The notes under the pieces: generated by a model
Seen by the model: only the letters and a program-made list of their open reading frames with translations
What the model was told of the DNA's origin: nothing
Databases searched by the model: none
Shown here: one piece after another, positions 9,124 through 19,512 of the stretch
How positions within the stretch are numbered: the first letter of the stretch is position 1
Layout of the letters: every line of letters begins with the position of its first letter
Translations under genes and position numbers: made by a program
Source of the DNA: Fibrobacter sp. UWB11
GTDB lineage: Bacteria; Fibrobacterota; Fibrobacteria; Fibrobacterales; Fibrobacteraceae
DNA: 64,000 nucleotides
NCBI RefSeq assembly: GCF_900143015.1
Contig: NZ_FSRT01000002.1
Location: 496,001-560,000, forward strand
Direction of reading: 5' to 3'

Positions 9124-10077
9124 CTAGAAGGATTCACATTCTTCCCAGTCGTTCTGCTCATTGAACCTGTAGCATTTCGTGCCATCAGACATTTCCACAG
9201 AACAAGTATCGCCGACAACGGTATCCTCTTTTTGGCAATTAGCGATTATTTGAGCCTTATCCGTGAGCGAAAGTGAAGCTTCTCTCCAAGCACCATTCCC
9301 AACATACGTGTAAGAATACTGGGAGCATCCTACACCTACAAAACATTCTTCCTTAGTGCACACGTCACCAACAGCAACACCCGTCGTATCACAGGTTATT
9401 CTCCGGTCTCTTAAGGTCCACAGCCCCTTTTCGCACCTATAATACTTTGTTTGTCCAACATAATGGAATCTAGGATTATTCGCCCCCACCCAAGCAGAAT
9501 CCACCTTGCCTTCTTCTTCGGCAGAGCACGCCAACTCAGACAAACTATGGTATTCCTCATATCCAATTTGCACCCACTGATTGTTAGTGCACTTGTAATA
9601 TAAGTTGCCTGGCCAGTGCGTATTGAAAAAGGCATAAAGTTCCTTGCGGCCTTCATTTTCGGCATTGCATTTTACTTCTTGCCATCCATTTTCTGCATAG
9701 GTATAAAGAGAAATTTCAGCATGGTCCAAAATCGAAAACGTTTCTTCGATTTTAGGGCCATAGGCTTCGAGCAAACAAAAATACTCCGTCTTCACGCCGT
9801 CAAACGCAGCAATACTAACAGCATCATGTTGTTCTCTACATTTTTCATTCATTTTTTCCAACGACGGGCGCTCAATTTCTTGAACAGAACTACTCGAAGC
9901 CACATCACTAGAAGATATTGGATTTGAAAAGGTTTCGCTGCTCGAAGATTCAGCCGCCGAAGATTCGGTTGCCATGGGCATCGGGTTATTCACCACATCG
10001 TCGCTGCATGCCGTAAAAGACAAAAACGAAAAAGATGCAAGCATCGCTAGCGCATAGCCATGATTCCTTCCGAACAT
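9124..10077 (-). CDS. Ser-linker lipoprotein, Fibrobacter type (317 aa)
   Basis: The ATG at 10077 (MFGRNHG) is chosen because it gives a proper lipoprotein signal with lipobox LSFTAC and has GGGAG upstream. The longer frame to 10182 would add an unrelated hydrophobic stretch. After the lipidated Cys comes a Ser-rich linker (about residues 35-65), then a Cys-rich C-terminal region of short repeats (CEKGLW, CDTTGVAVGDVC, WEECESF). It is a paralogue of the next gene. It is probably surface-exposed; function unknown. Ser-rich linkers of this kind are characteristic of Fibrobacter envelope proteins. Confidence 0.8.
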   Translation of the reverse strand: MFGRNHGYALAMLASFSFLSFTACSDDVVNNPMPMATESSAAESSSSETFSNPISSSDVASSSSVQEIERPSLEKMNEKCREQHDAVSIAAFDGVKTEYFCLLEAYGPKIEETFSILDHAEISLYTYAENGWQEVKCNAENEGRKELYAFFNTHWPGNLYYKCTNNQWVQIGYEEYHSLSELACSAEEEGKVDSAWVGANNPRFHYVGQTKYYRCEKGLWTLRDRRITCDTTGVAVGDVCTKEECFVGVGCSQYSYTYVGNGAWREASLSLTDKAQIIANCQKEDTVVGDTCSVEMSDGTKCYRFNEQNDWEECESF

Positions 10078-10163
10078 AAAAACAACTCCCATTATGTTCC
10101 AAAATTTATCAGTAAAATACAAACTCACAATTTCAAAAACCATTTTTACAAAAATTTGTAAGA

Positions 10164-10193
10164 AAAAAAGAAGCCCAGGCATTTGCCCAGGCT
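10164..10193 (-). terminator. Terminator for the 261-aa lipoprotein gene
   Basis: On the minus strand AGCCTGGGC-AAAT-GCCTGGGCT forms a 9-bp stem with two G-U pairs, followed by TTCTTTTTTT. It stems properly only as minus-strand RNA, which fixes its direction. Confidence 0.7.
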
Positions 10194-10215
10194 CATTTGC
10201 AAGTCTAGAGAAACT

Positions 10216-11001
10216 TTACGGGGCATCTTCACCCGAATCAACATTGGTTACTCTATTCCAAGTACCGCTTACACATTTAAAAAGAATGACCACATTGCCT
10301 GTTTCATTTCCCAACGTCATCTTTTCTAGCGAACCTTCATTTTCAGCGGAACACTCTTTGGGCACAACTATACGATTTCTGTCCATAATACCGCCAGGCA
10401 CATCACTCAAAGTACCCAAAGTACTCCAAATGCCACCTCCTTCATAAGTGTAGAAATACTCAGTAGATCCTAATCCAGCCATCCATTCCGTCTTGGAGCA
10501 AACCGCCCCCGGCGTAAGTCCGGTCGTATCACATGCGAGCCACTTATCTCCATGAATCCACGAGCCCTTTTCGCAACGATAATACTCCTCGGTACCCACA
10601 AAACGGAATCTAGGATTACCGTCATTCCCTGTCCATAAAGAATCGACTTCACCTTCGTTTTCATCATTGCATACTCTGTCAATCGGAGATTTAACAGACG
10701 ACGAAGATTCCGGAGTCGCAGACGATGATTCAGGTATCAAAGACTTGATACTGCTCGACGAACTAAGCGGCAAAGGCTCTGAACTGCTGGACGATTCCAA
10801 CAGCAAAATTTCCGAGCTGCTCGAAACCACATCGCTAGAAGACTCCTGAGCCGACGACTCCACAGCGCCCGATTCCGACGAAGACGATTCCGCAATTAAC
10901 TGAAATGGACCGCTTACGATATCGTCATTGCACGCCGTGAACGGCAACAACGAGAAAGACGCCAGCATAGCCAGCACAGAAACACGATTCCTTTTGAACA
11001 T
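10216..11001 (-). CDS. Ser-linker lipoprotein, Fibrobacter type (261 aa)
   Basis: The signal peptide ends in lipobox LPFTAC, followed by an unusually long Ser/Glu-rich linker (residues about 38-105) with several runs of four or five Ser. The C-terminal region shares YYRCEKGSW, CDTTGLTPGAVC and a YFYTYEGGGIW segment with the downstream paralogue, so the two arose by tandem duplication. The protein is expected on the outer membrane. No enzymatic domain is seen; it may be a ligand- or substrate-adhesion protein. Confidence 0.8.
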   Translation of the reverse strand: MFKRNRVSVLAMLASFSLLPFTACNDDIVSGPFQLIAESSSSESGAVESSAQESSSDVVSSSSEILLLESSSSSEPLPLSSSSSIKSLIPESSSATPESSSSVKSPIDRVCNDENEGEVDSLWTGNDGNPRFRFVGTEEYYRCEKGSWIHGDKWLACDTTGLTPGAVCSKTEWMAGLGSTEYFYTYEGGGIWSTLGTLSDVPGGIMDRNRIVVPKECSAENEGSLEKMTLGNETGNVVILFKCVSGTWNRVTNVDSGEDAP

Positions 11002-11256
11002 AAAAAGGGCCCATCCTTTTTAAATACTACTTGATAAAATAGCATATTAAGCGTCATTTTATTTAAAATTTTATCAAAAATATATGATAAACAAGAGAAC
11101 GGCTCTAGGTGGAATAGAGACTTTTCATCCCAATTAGCCTTTATTCCCTTTAAATAGCGCATTTCCGCCCTTCTGTAAACATTTTTTTCTTTTTATTTCA
11201 GCCGTATTAAAATATTTTTAAGTCGTTGAACCTCCACGATTTGTTATAATTTTGCC

Positions 11257-12108
11257 ATGCTTTTAAGAAAATCTTGTTTACTTGCGTCCATGGTTTTAGC
11301 ACTTACCACAAGTGCATTCGCTCAAAGTTCAGACGATGACGAATGGGTCTCTGCCGACTCCAACAATTCGGGTTGGTCAGAAAACAAACAGTCCGGTTCT
11401 TACGACGGATCGAATGACAGCGAATTCGCAAACGACGAAGAATACGCAAGTGCATACGCAAGATACAAGACCCAAACAACTTCCCGCTCCGAAATTAGCA
11501 AGCAGCGCAGCGAAGGCTTTTCGCAATCTGTTTTCTTGGGAGCTCGTTTACAGGGTGGTTTTAACACATTCCTCGGTTCCAATTCCGAAGGGTGGGGCGC
11601 AGGTTGGAACGCCGGTGCAGGTCTTATCATCAAGATTTCCATGTTCTCGAAGAACTTCAGCCTCGTGCCGGAACTTACGTTCAACTACCGTCAGTACAAT
11701 TACGAAAAAAACATGGGCGTTTACACGAACAAGGCAAAGCTCAACATTATGCTATTTGAGCTTCCGATCATGTTCCGTTACACGTTCGAACAATACGACT
11801 TTTTTGCAGCCGCCGGTTTGCACCTCGGGCTTAAGCTAATGGGCGATACAGAATTCAGCTCCGAAGCTAATGGCGGCGTGGTCACCGGAAACGTAGACAA
11901 GAGCACCAACACATTTGTTTCGACGAATATGGAAGTGGGCCTCGCTCTTGAAGGCGGCTACATGCTCACGCGTAACGTTCACTTGAACCTCCGCATTGTC
12001 CAGAGCTTTACGAACTTGCTGAACCAAGGCTTGACGGTGGAACAGTCGTTTGCGAACTCGACACTCCTCACGTTCTACACCAACGTCGGTATCGCATTCT
12101 TGTTCTAA
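11257..12108 (+). CDS. Outer-membrane beta-barrel protein (porin-like)
   Basis: Residues 1-22 are a signal peptide ending SAFAQ. A low-complexity Asp/Ser region follows (about 23-85), then a barrel domain of alternating amphipathic strands (about 90-283) that ends VGIAFLF with the terminal Phe needed for outer-membrane assembly. It resembles the OmpA/PorT-like outer membrane protein beta-barrel families. The gene is divergent from the lipoprotein pair, with a 255-bp AT-rich promoter region between, and is followed by a strong hairpin terminator. Confidence 0.8.
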   Translation: MLLRKSCLLASMVLALTTSAFAQSSDDDEWVSADSNNSGWSENKQSGSYDGSNDSEFANDEEYASAYARYKTQTTSRSEISKQRSEGFSQSVFLGARLQGGFNTFLGSNSEGWGAGWNAGAGLIIKISMFSKNFSLVPELTFNYRQYNYEKNMGVYTNKAKLNIMLFELPIMFRYTFEQYDFFAAAGLHLGLKLMGDTEFSSEANGGVVTGNVDKSTNTFVSTNMEVGLALEGGYMLTRNVHLNLRIVQSFTNLLNQGLTVEQSFANSTLLTFYTNVGIAFLF

Positions 12109-12161
12109 TCGAATAGTTATTGGCCAGTGGTCACCAGTCAATAGTTAGAACTATGAAAAGC

Positions 12162-12192
12162 AAAAAAGGAAGCGTCAAACGCTTCCTTTTTT
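12162..12192. terminator. Bidirectional terminator between OMP and the membrane/spermidine-synthase gene
   Basis: AAAAAAGGAAGCGT and ACGCTTCCTTTTTT form a 14-bp symmetric stem with a 3-nt loop. It has A/T tracts on both sides and so serves both convergent genes. Confidence 0.85.
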
Positions 12193-12236
12193 ATAACTGA
12201 ACAACGCTCGCCTCGCCCAGGACACCACACGGGCAC

Positions 12237-15200
12237 TTACCTTCTGCGGAGTCTCGGGATTTCCTTCTGGATAAGGAGTTTCTCGATCGGGGCAAATTCT
12301 TCGTGCGGCTTGATCGCTTCCTTGTAGAGCACGTTAGCAAGCGTCGGGTTGTGCGCCAGGAACGCAATCAAAATTGCGTTGCGCAAGAAGAATTCATCCA
12401 TCGCAGCGACTTCGTACTTCTCGTAGAATTTTGCAACATATTCCGCTGCAAGCCTGTAATTCTTGGCGCGGGCTGCTTCCATGATGTTGAACTCATCCAC
12501 GAACGATTCCGGCAATGCCCCCGCATTCACAAGCTTGCGAACCTTAACATAGACCTTGTTCGTGTCGCGAGCTTCCATCGGCACGCCACGCATCCATTCC
12601 ACATACTCTTCGCGGAATTTTTTCCAATCTGGGGAAGTTTCATCCACTTTGAATTTCGGGCGAACGAGGCTATCCACCGCCGTCGCTGAATTTTCTGCTT
12701 TTTCCTCACCGGCAACCGTCACCGTGACCGCAGCGGAAGAGACTGCCGCAGAAGAGACAGCCGCGGAATCCGCATCATTGTTAGAATCGTCAGCATTCGC
12801 GTCAAGCATCGCCGAGATGCCATCGAACGCCTTTTTGCGTTTTTTCACTTCTTTGATATAAGCGAGCAAAGCGCGTTCGCGGTACTTGTCCGTACCCGCC
12901 TTGAGCATGGATTGCACCTTTATCGGGCGGCGCAATGCATAATCTGCCGAGTCCAAATATTCCGGCCAGCAAATTTCGCAGCTGTCAAACACCTGCACAA
13001 TACGCGCATTCGAATGCACGAAGCGAGCTTCTTCAGCCTTGTTGTCGACAATCGGGATAAACGTGCTATTCGGTTCCACGCCATCCAGGAGCGACGTAAT
13101 CATCTTTGACGTAAAGAGGAAATTCTGTTCGCCAAAGAAATCCGGTTCGCGGTGAATGCGCTTGAATTCCTTCACGAGCGTCGGATCCGTGCTGAAGCGA
13201 CCAATGGCACGCTGCATCACCGGTTCATCACTTGCAACAATGATAATGTCCGGTTCTTCAGGAGCCTTGTACAAACTCACGTACGGGAACGTCACGTCGA
13301 GCGCCTTCAAGATGTTGAGGAACAGCAAGTCATTGAATTCATATGTCTGGATCCATTGCACCCAAAGTCCGCCCGGTTTCATGTAGCGGCGCATCTTGGT
13401 GTAAAATTCATGACTGAACAAGCTTGCGACACCGCTCACCCACGGGTTCGAAGGTACGCTAATCATCAAGTCGTACTTGCGGCGGTTCGTGAGGAAGAAC
13501 GTCTGTGCGTCATCAATGAAAATGTGAATTCGCGGGTCATCATAACCACGAGCGTTCCACGGATAAAATCCGCGAGCGAGGTTCATCATTTCTTCTTCGA
13601 TTTCTACGCAGTCAAAATCGCGCACCAGCGGGTCGGCAAGCAAGTAATGCGCACCCATGCCGCTTCCAAAGCCGACCATTGCTGCATCGTAAGGCTTGTC
13701 CTTCATGGCCATCGGCATAAATGCAGTCGCCGCCTGCGTGAGTTCGTCGCCTTCAATCGGGCGTTCACGATTCTTGCTCATGCTCGCATCGGCCTTGCCG
13801 TTCGTCTTCACGTAATAATGCACGTCGGATTCGTGGAAGCTGATTGTCGCCGTCTTGCCGTCACGCACGATAATCTTCTCATCCGGATGCAAATTCTTGA
13901 ACGCACGGAACGCACCCGACGTAATCATGTGCGGATCAAAATTCACAAAGAACGAAGGCAAAATCATAATCGCCGTCATCACGTAGAACAGCACGCTATA
14001 GCGAAACTTTTTGCGATAAATGACAAGCAAGACAAAGCCAATCATAAAGTCGAGTACAGCCGCGAGCACAAGCGAACCCTTGAGCTGCAAAAGCGGCAAC
14101 AGCAAAAGTCCACCGCCGGCAGAACCGAGAATCGAACCGACCGTATTCCAGCCGTAAACCTTACCAATCGGAGCCTCGCTCTTGAACGCACGCGTTAAGA
14201 TCAACGTAATCAGCGGGAGCGTCATGCCCGCAAAGAAACTCGTCGGCACCATCCACAAAATCGAAAGTACGTACTTGAAAATGCTCCAGCAAACATAACC
14301 GTCATTCGTCGTATTGAAAATCTGGTTTGCAATGTTCATGCCTTCCCAGAACGGCTTGTAAAAATACAGAGTGCAAAGCGCAAAGAATCCCATGAAAATC
14401 TGCGCGAGCGAAAGCACCACCAGCGAATCTTTTTTCAAGAGCTTTCCGCTCACGGCACTGCCAATCGCAAGGCCAAGAATAAATGCCGAAAGCATCTGGT
14501 CAAAGCTGTGGCTCGAAGATCCCATCAACAGCGAAAGCAAACGGATCCAGACAATTTCATAGACAAACGAAGTAAGGCCCGTAATTCCCGCTATCCAGAA
14601 CCACATGTTCTTCGGAGGCATCGCAAGCTTGTGTTCCGCCACATAATCTTCATTGAGCGGTTCCGCGCGCATTTCGCGAACACTCGCCGCATCCCCGCCA
14701 GCCGTTGCCAGCGCCCCAGCGCCCTCTTCTTCAAGTTCTTCTTCGTACGTTGAAGGCGTCGTATATCCGATAAAGCAGAACACCGCCGCGAGCAAGAAGT
14801 TGATTGAAGCCGCGACGCAAAGCGTGATGTGGTTTCCGAGTTCCGGAATCAAGATGTAACTTGTGAACAAAATACCAATTGCACTGCCGAGGCTATTCGT
14901 AAAGTAAAGCATCGGGAGCGAGACTTCGGCACCGCTCTTGCGCATAAGACCCGCCGCGATGAACGGGAACGTCATGCCCACCGCAATCGCAATCGGGAGC
15001 GTCGAACCCGTCGCCAGCACCACCTTCAAAATTTCCGCCGCCCGCGAGCTCAACCCCGCCACAAAATTCGAATCGTAAAAGTAATCCGTAATCCAGATGT
15101 ACATCGGGTGGTAAATCAACCCGCCAATGCCAATCGCAAGCTCCACCGCCGCATATCCGAGCAGCGGCCTCTTCACGCGCTCCACAAGCTTGCCCGCGAC

Positions 15201-15362
15201 AAAACTGCCAATCGCAAGCCCGCCCATGTAAATGCAGAGCGTGAGCACCTGACCATAGCTCGAATGTCCGAGGAAAAGTTTAAGGTACCTGGCCCACGAC
15301 CCCTCGTAAATGAGACCCGCAAAACCAGAGAGAGCAAAAAGCGCATAAATGACGATATTCAT
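12237..15362 (-). CDS. Membrane transporter-like/spermidine synthase-like fusion protein
   Basis: This 1041-residue protein has two parts. Residues 1-470 carry about 12-14 transmembrane helices in two related halves, each starting with a similar motif (GFAGLIYEGSWARYL near residue 13; GLTSFVYEIVWIRLL near 261). Residues about 485-740 form a spermidine-synthase-like Rossmann domain with a SAM/dcSAM loop (AAMVGFGSGMGAHYLL), an acidic VEIEEEMM, and the segment SVPSNPWVSGVASLFS. The rest is a helical C-terminal tail with an Ala/Val-rich spacer. Such fusions are known but biochemically little characterised. No speD/speA gene is adjacent, so polyamine synthesis is not assured. Confidence 0.85.
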   Translation of the reverse strand: MNIVIYALFALSGFAGLIYEGSWARYLKLFLGHSSYGQVLTLCIYMGGLAIGSFVAGKLVERVKRPLLGYAAVELAIGIGGLIYHPMYIWITDYFYDSNFVAGLSSRAAEILKVVLATGSTLPIAIAVGMTFPFIAAGLMRKSGAEVSLPMLYFTNSLGSAIGILFTSYILIPELGNHITLCVAASINFLLAAVFCFIGYTTPSTYEEELEEEGAGALATAGGDAASVREMRAEPLNEDYVAEHKLAMPPKNMWFWIAGITGLTSFVYEIVWIRLLSLLMGSSSHSFDQMLSAFILGLAIGSAVSGKLLKKDSLVVLSLAQIFMGFFALCTLYFYKPFWEGMNIANQIFNTTNDGYVCWSIFKYVLSILWMVPTSFFAGMTLPLITLILTRAFKSEAPIGKVYGWNTVGSILGSAGGGLLLLPLLQLKGSLVLAAVLDFMIGFVLLVIYRKKFRYSVLFYVMTAIMILPSFFVNFDPHMITSGAFRAFKNLHPDEKIIVRDGKTATISFHESDVHYYVKTNGKADASMSKNRERPIEGDELTQAATAFMPMAMKDKPYDAAMVGFGSGMGAHYLLADPLVRDFDCVEIEEEMMNLARGFYPWNARGYDDPRIHIFIDDAQTFFLTNRRKYDLMISVPSNPWVSGVASLFSHEFYTKMRRYMKPGGLWVQWIQTYEFNDLLFLNILKALDVTFPYVSLYKAPEEPDIIIVASDEPVMQRAIGRFSTDPTLVKEFKRIHREPDFFGEQNFLFTSKMITSLLDGVEPNSTFIPIVDNKAEEARFVHSNARIVQVFDSCEICWPEYLDSADYALRRPIKVQSMLKAGTDKYRERALLAYIKEVKKRKKAFDGISAMLDANADDSNNDADSAAVSSAAVSSAAVTVTVAGEEKAENSATAVDSLVRPKFKVDETSPDWKKFREEYVEWMRGVPMEARDTNKVYVKVRKLVNAGALPESFVDEFNIMEAARAKNYRLAAEYVAKFYEKYEVAAMDEFFLRNAILIAFLAHNPTLANVLYKEAIKPHEEFAPIEKLLIQKEIPRLRRR

Positions 15363-15613
15363 GAGTGCAAATCTATACTAATTAAGTAGTTATAAGTTTG
15401 ACCGCACCTCATTTCCCTGTAATTTTTTCGAGACACGAACACAACCTATCATTCTCGACCCCAGCAGTCATCCCCGACTTGATCGGGGATCACCTTTCAC
15501 TTTTAAATAGGATATATTATTATACAGCTAGTGACAGCAATTCTAGCATTTTTTATTTTTATGCATAAAAACAAATATACGCATAAATTCGAATTTTAAA
15601 CACGGAACTTAAA
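15363..15613. other. Divergent promoter region with one dispersed repeat
   Basis: This 250-bp AT-rich gap contains GTCATCCCCGACTTGATCGGGGATCACC-type repeat sequence at 15467-15494. The rest shows no gene. I looked for a cobalamin riboswitch before metH and saw no B12-box-like sequence. Confidence 0.5.
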
Positions 15614-18600
15614 ATGACTCTTCGCGAAGCGTTCGAATCAAAGATGATGCTGCTCGATGGCGGCATGGGCTCTGTTATCCAGACTTACGGGATCAAGGGC
15701 GCCAACAACGACATGCTTTCCATCGAAAAGCCCGACATCATTCTCGACATCCAGCGTCGTTACGTGGATGCAGGCGTGGATTGCCTCACCACGAACACGT
15801 TCTCGAGCCAGCGCGTGAGCCAACACGAATACCACCAAGAACATCGCATCGCCGAGATGAACCGAGCTTCCGTGAAAATTGCGAAGCAGGCCGCCGAAGA
15901 AGGTTTCAAGAAATACGGACGCAAGGTCTATATTTTGGGCGACGTCGGCCCCACAAGCAAGATGCTCTCCATGAGCGAAGACGTGAACGACCCGGCTAGC
16001 CGCGCCATCACTTTTGACGAACTTGAAGATGCGTATTTGGAACAAATTTCCGTGCTCATGGAAGAAGGCGTTGACGCCATCCTCATTGAAACGATTTTCG
16101 ATACGCTGAATGCAAAGGCAGCTCTCAGCGCTTACAGCAAGGCAAACGATGCACGCATTGAAGCCGCCAAGGCTGCAGGCACTCCCGAAGCCGACATCAA
16201 GCCAATCGAGGTGATGCTTTCGATGACCGTGAGCGACGCCTCCGGCCGTACGCTTTCGGGCCAGACCGTTGAAGCATTCGCCGTGAGCGTGATGCACATG
16301 CACCCACTTTCCATCGGCTTAAATTGCGGCCTCGGTGCAGACGGCATGGTGCCGTACCTCCGCCGCATGGGAGCTATTGCTCCGTGCTACCTCAGTTGCC
16401 ATCCGAACGCAGGTCTTCCGAACCAGTTCGGCGGTTACGACGATACGCCCGAAGACATGGTGCGCCTGATGCGCGTTTATCTGGACGACAAGCTCGTGAA
16501 CATGATTGGCGGTTGCTGCGGTACGACTCCGGAACACATCGCCGCGATGCGCCAGATGCTTGATGCGCTCCCGGCCGATTACAAGCGCCGTGAACCCGCG
16601 CCGAAGTACGTCACTAGCCCGCGCCTCCGCCTTGCGGGGCTCGAACCGTTGTTCAGAGAACAGGTTCGCCCGAGCAACGGCGCCGACAGCTGCAATGCCG
16701 ATGATTTCGTGAAGGTCGGCGAACGTTGCAACGTCGCGGGCTCCAAGAAGTTCCTGCGTCTCATCAACGAGAAGAATTACGAAGAAGCGCTCGACATCGC
16801 CCGTAAGCAAGTCGATGACGGCGCCGACGTCATTGACGTCAACATGGACGATGGCCTCCTCGACGCCACCGCCGAAATGCGCACTTTCTTGAACTTGATT
16901 GCCTCCGACCCTGCCGTGAGCCGCGTGCCTATCATGGTTGACAGCTCCCGTTTCGAAGTCATCGAAGAAGGCCTCAAGTGCATTCAAGGCAAGAGCATCG
17001 TGAACTCGATTTCCCTCAAGATGGGCGAAAAAGCGTTTATCGAACATGCGCTCACCGTAAAGCGCCTCGGCGCCGCCGTAATCGTGATGCTCTTCGACGA
17101 AGAAGGTCAGGCCACGAACTACGAGCGCCGCGTACAAATTGCGTCCCGCGCTTACGATATCATGGTGAAGCAGCTGCACTTCGACCCTTCCGATATCATT
17201 TACGACCCGAACGTTTTGACAGTCGCTACCGGCATGGCAGAACACAATGCCTATGCCATAGACTTTATCCGTGCCGTCCGCTGGATTATGGACAACCTCC
17301 CCGGTGTCCGCATTTCGGGCGGTCTTTCGAACCTTTCGTTTGCATTCCGCGGCAACAACTACTTGCGCGAAGCGATGCACACCACGTTCTTGCATTACGC
17401 CATCCCGAACGGCATGGGCATGGCGATTATGAACCCGAGCGCGATTATCAAGTACAAGACAATTCCGCTTGAACTCCGCATGGCGATTACCGAAGTTATC
17501 TTCAACACGGAACCGGAAGCAAGCGAAGAACTCATCGAAATTGCAAGCCGCATGAACGCAGCCGCTGCAGCCGCCAAAGAAGCAGGCACCAAGTACGATC
17601 CAAAGGCCATTTTTGCCGTAAGCACAGGTGCAAGCAGCTCTTCTGACGAAGGCAATGCAGCCGCTGACGACAAGCCCACCACGCCCGAAGAACGCTTGCA
17701 AGAAGCACTCCTCAAGGGAACTTCTACAACGCTCCAGCCCGATTTGATGGAACTCATCAACCGTGGCGATAGCCCGGTCGGCATTATTTCAGGTCCGCTC
17801 ATGGACGGCATGAACGAAGTCGGCCGTCGTTTCGGTGAAGGCAAGATGTTCCTCCCGCAAGTCGTGAAAACCGCACGTACGATGAAAAAAGCTGTGGAAA
17901 TTTTGCAGCCTTACATCGAAGCAGGCAAAGATGCAAACGCATCGAGCCGCGGTAAAATCGTCATCGCCACCGTCAAGGGCGACGTGCACGATATCGGCAA
18001 GAACATCGTTTCTGTGATTATGGCTTGTAACGGCTATGACATGGTGGACCTCGGCGTGATGGTTCCCGAAGATGTGATTGTCAAGGCCGCGATTGAAAAC
18101 AAAGCAGATATCTTGAGCCTTTCCGGTCTTATTACGCCGTCTCTCGAAGAAATGTGCACGGTTGCAAAGGCCATGCAGGCCGCCGGTCAGCGCATTCCAA
18201 TTATTGTCGGTGGCGCCACCACCTCGCCCACGCATACCGCCGTGAAAATCGCTCCATGCTATGACGGCCCTGTTTTCCATGTGCGCGACGCCGCAAGCAA
18301 TCCGGGCCTCGCCCAAAAATTGCTCGACCCCGCCACCCGCGAACAAACGATTCAAGAAAACCGCGAAGAGCAGCAGCGCATCCGCGACAAGCAAAACGGC
18401 ATCAAGACCGAGGCTGCAAACGCCATGGCCGCAGCAACCTCCACACCGGAAGAACGCCGCTATAAATGCGACTGGAGCAAGTACCAGCCAGCAGAACCGC
18501 CGTTCATGGGCGAAAGCAAGCTCCCGCCGATTCCTATCGAAAAGATTATCCCGCTCATCAGCTGGGAATACTTCTTCTTCACTTGGAAAATCAAGCCCGA

Positions 18601-19264
18601 AGAGGAAGAAGCGAAAAAACTCAAGGCCGATGCCGAAGCACTCATCAAGTCGCTCACAAAGCCCGAATACGCGCTCCGCGCCGTTCAGGCATTCTACCCT
18701 GCAGCCGGTACTGAAAAGTCCGTTATCTTCAACACGGGCCGCACAGGCACAGACGCTGACCTTGTCGAAGTTTCGACCGCACGCCAGCAGAATCCCGAAG
18801 GCACTTGCCTTGCCCTCTGCGACTACATCGCTCCGGCAAACGCCAATACCGCAAGCGTTTTCGCATCCCCCGCAGGCAAGGACGTTTTCCGCGACATCGT
18901 CGGTGCATTTGCAGTGACCATGAGCGACACGTTCGTCAAGCGTTTAGAAAAGCTGAAAGCCGAACAGGGCGGCAGCGACTACGACGTTCTCCTCATGCAG
19001 ACCGTTGCAGATCGCCTCGCCGAAGCAGGCGCAGAATACTTGAGCAAGGAACTCGAACGAAACAACGGTTGGAAGGGCATCCGCCCAGCCGTCGGTTACC
19101 CCGTGCTCCCGAACATCAAGGAAATCTTCAACATTGCAAAGCTCATCGATTTTGGCAGCGTAGGCATCAGCCTCACCGAAAACGGCGCCATGTACCCGCA
19201 AGCCTCCGTCAGCGGCCTCTACATCAGCCACCCCGAAATCGAATACTTCAATGTAAAGGTGTAA
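15614..19264 (+). CDS. metH: Cobalamin-dependent methionine synthase
   Basis: This 1216-residue protein is close to the 1227 of E. coli MetH and has all four modules. The homocysteine-binding domain carries zinc cysteines in LNCGLGADG and GGCCGTTPEH. The pterin-binding domain follows (about 355-620, KVGERCNVAGSKKF onward). The B12 domain has the canonical D-x-H-x-x-G motif in GDVHDIGKNIV (about residue 793). The C-terminal SAM-binding activation domain has RPAVGYPVLPN. It methylates homocysteine from methyltetrahydrofolate. An Ala/Ser-rich insert near residues 670-695 lies just before the B12 module. Confidence 0.97.
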   Translation: MTLREAFESKMMLLDGGMGSVIQTYGIKGANNDMLSIEKPDIILDIQRRYVDAGVDCLTTNTFSSQRVSQHEYHQEHRIAEMNRASVKIAKQAAEEGFKKYGRKVYILGDVGPTSKMLSMSEDVNDPASRAITFDELEDAYLEQISVLMEEGVDAILIETIFDTLNAKAALSAYSKANDARIEAAKAAGTPEADIKPIEVMLSMTVSDASGRTLSGQTVEAFAVSVMHMHPLSIGLNCGLGADGMVPYLRRMGAIAPCYLSCHPNAGLPNQFGGYDDTPEDMVRLMRVYLDDKLVNMIGGCCGTTPEHIAAMRQMLDALPADYKRREPAPKYVTSPRLRLAGLEPLFREQVRPSNGADSCNADDFVKVGERCNVAGSKKFLRLINEKNYEEALDIARKQVDDGADVIDVNMDDGLLDATAEMRTFLNLIASDPAVSRVPIMVDSSRFEVIEEGLKCIQGKSIVNSISLKMGEKAFIEHALTVKRLGAAVIVMLFDEEGQATNYERRVQIASRAYDIMVKQLHFDPSDIIYDPNVLTVATGMAEHNAYAIDFIRAVRWIMDNLPGVRISGGLSNLSFAFRGNNYLREAMHTTFLHYAIPNGMGMAIMNPSAIIKYKTIPLELRMAITEVIFNTEPEASEELIEIASRMNAAAAAAKEAGTKYDPKAIFAVSTGASSSSDEGNAAADDKPTTPEERLQEALLKGTSTTLQPDLMELINRGDSPVGIISGPLMDGMNEVGRRFGEGKMFLPQVVKTARTMKKAVEILQPYIEAGKDANASSRGKIVIATVKGDVHDIGKNIVSVIMACNGYDMVDLGVMVPEDVIVKAAIENKADILSLSGLITPSLEEMCTVAKAMQAAGQRIPIIVGGATTSPTHTAVKIAPCYDGPVFHVRDAASNPGLAQKLLDPATREQTIQENREEQQRIRDKQNGIKTEAANAMAAATSTPEERRYKCDWSKYQPAEPPFMGESKLPPIPIEKIIPLISWEYFFFTWKIKPEEEEAKKLKADAEALIKSLTKPEYALRAVQAFYPAAGTEKSVIFNTGRTGTDADLVEVSTARQQNPEGTCLALCDYIAPANANTASVFASPAGKDVFRDIVGAFAVTMSDTFVKRLEKLKAEQGGSDYDVLLMQTVADRLAEAGAEYLSKELERNNGWKGIRPAVGYPVLPNIKEIFNIAKLIDFGSVGISLTENGAMYPQASVSGLYISHPEIEYFNVKV

Positions 19265-19308
19265 CGCAAAACGTCGAACTTTCATAACCATTATAAATTG
19301 ATTAATCA

Positions 19309-19379
19309 GTGATTAAATCGATTAATCACTTTTTCGCAAATTGCAATTTGCCGTTTTTCGCGTGAAAACGGCAATTTTT
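19309..19379 (+). terminator. metH terminator pair
   Basis: GTGATTAA/TTAATCAC (19309-19329) runs into TTTTT. A second stronger hairpin TTGCCGTTTT/AAAACGGCAA (19348-19374) is followed by TTTTT. The second is a classical Rho-independent terminator. Confidence 0.75.
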
Positions 19380-19512
19380 CTGTTGGCATGTTTTTTGCAT
19401 CATTGACACTGATGAAATTATTATTTATCTTAAATATATCAGAGTCAAGAGTACTGCCTTTATGCGGTGCGTCAGGTTATCCTGCTTGGCTCTCTTTTAT
19501 TTTGGAGGGCTG

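Noticed and set aside
15495-15613. Cobalamin or SAM riboswitch before metH
   Set aside because: The leader is too short and AT-rich, with no B12-box or SAM-I core.
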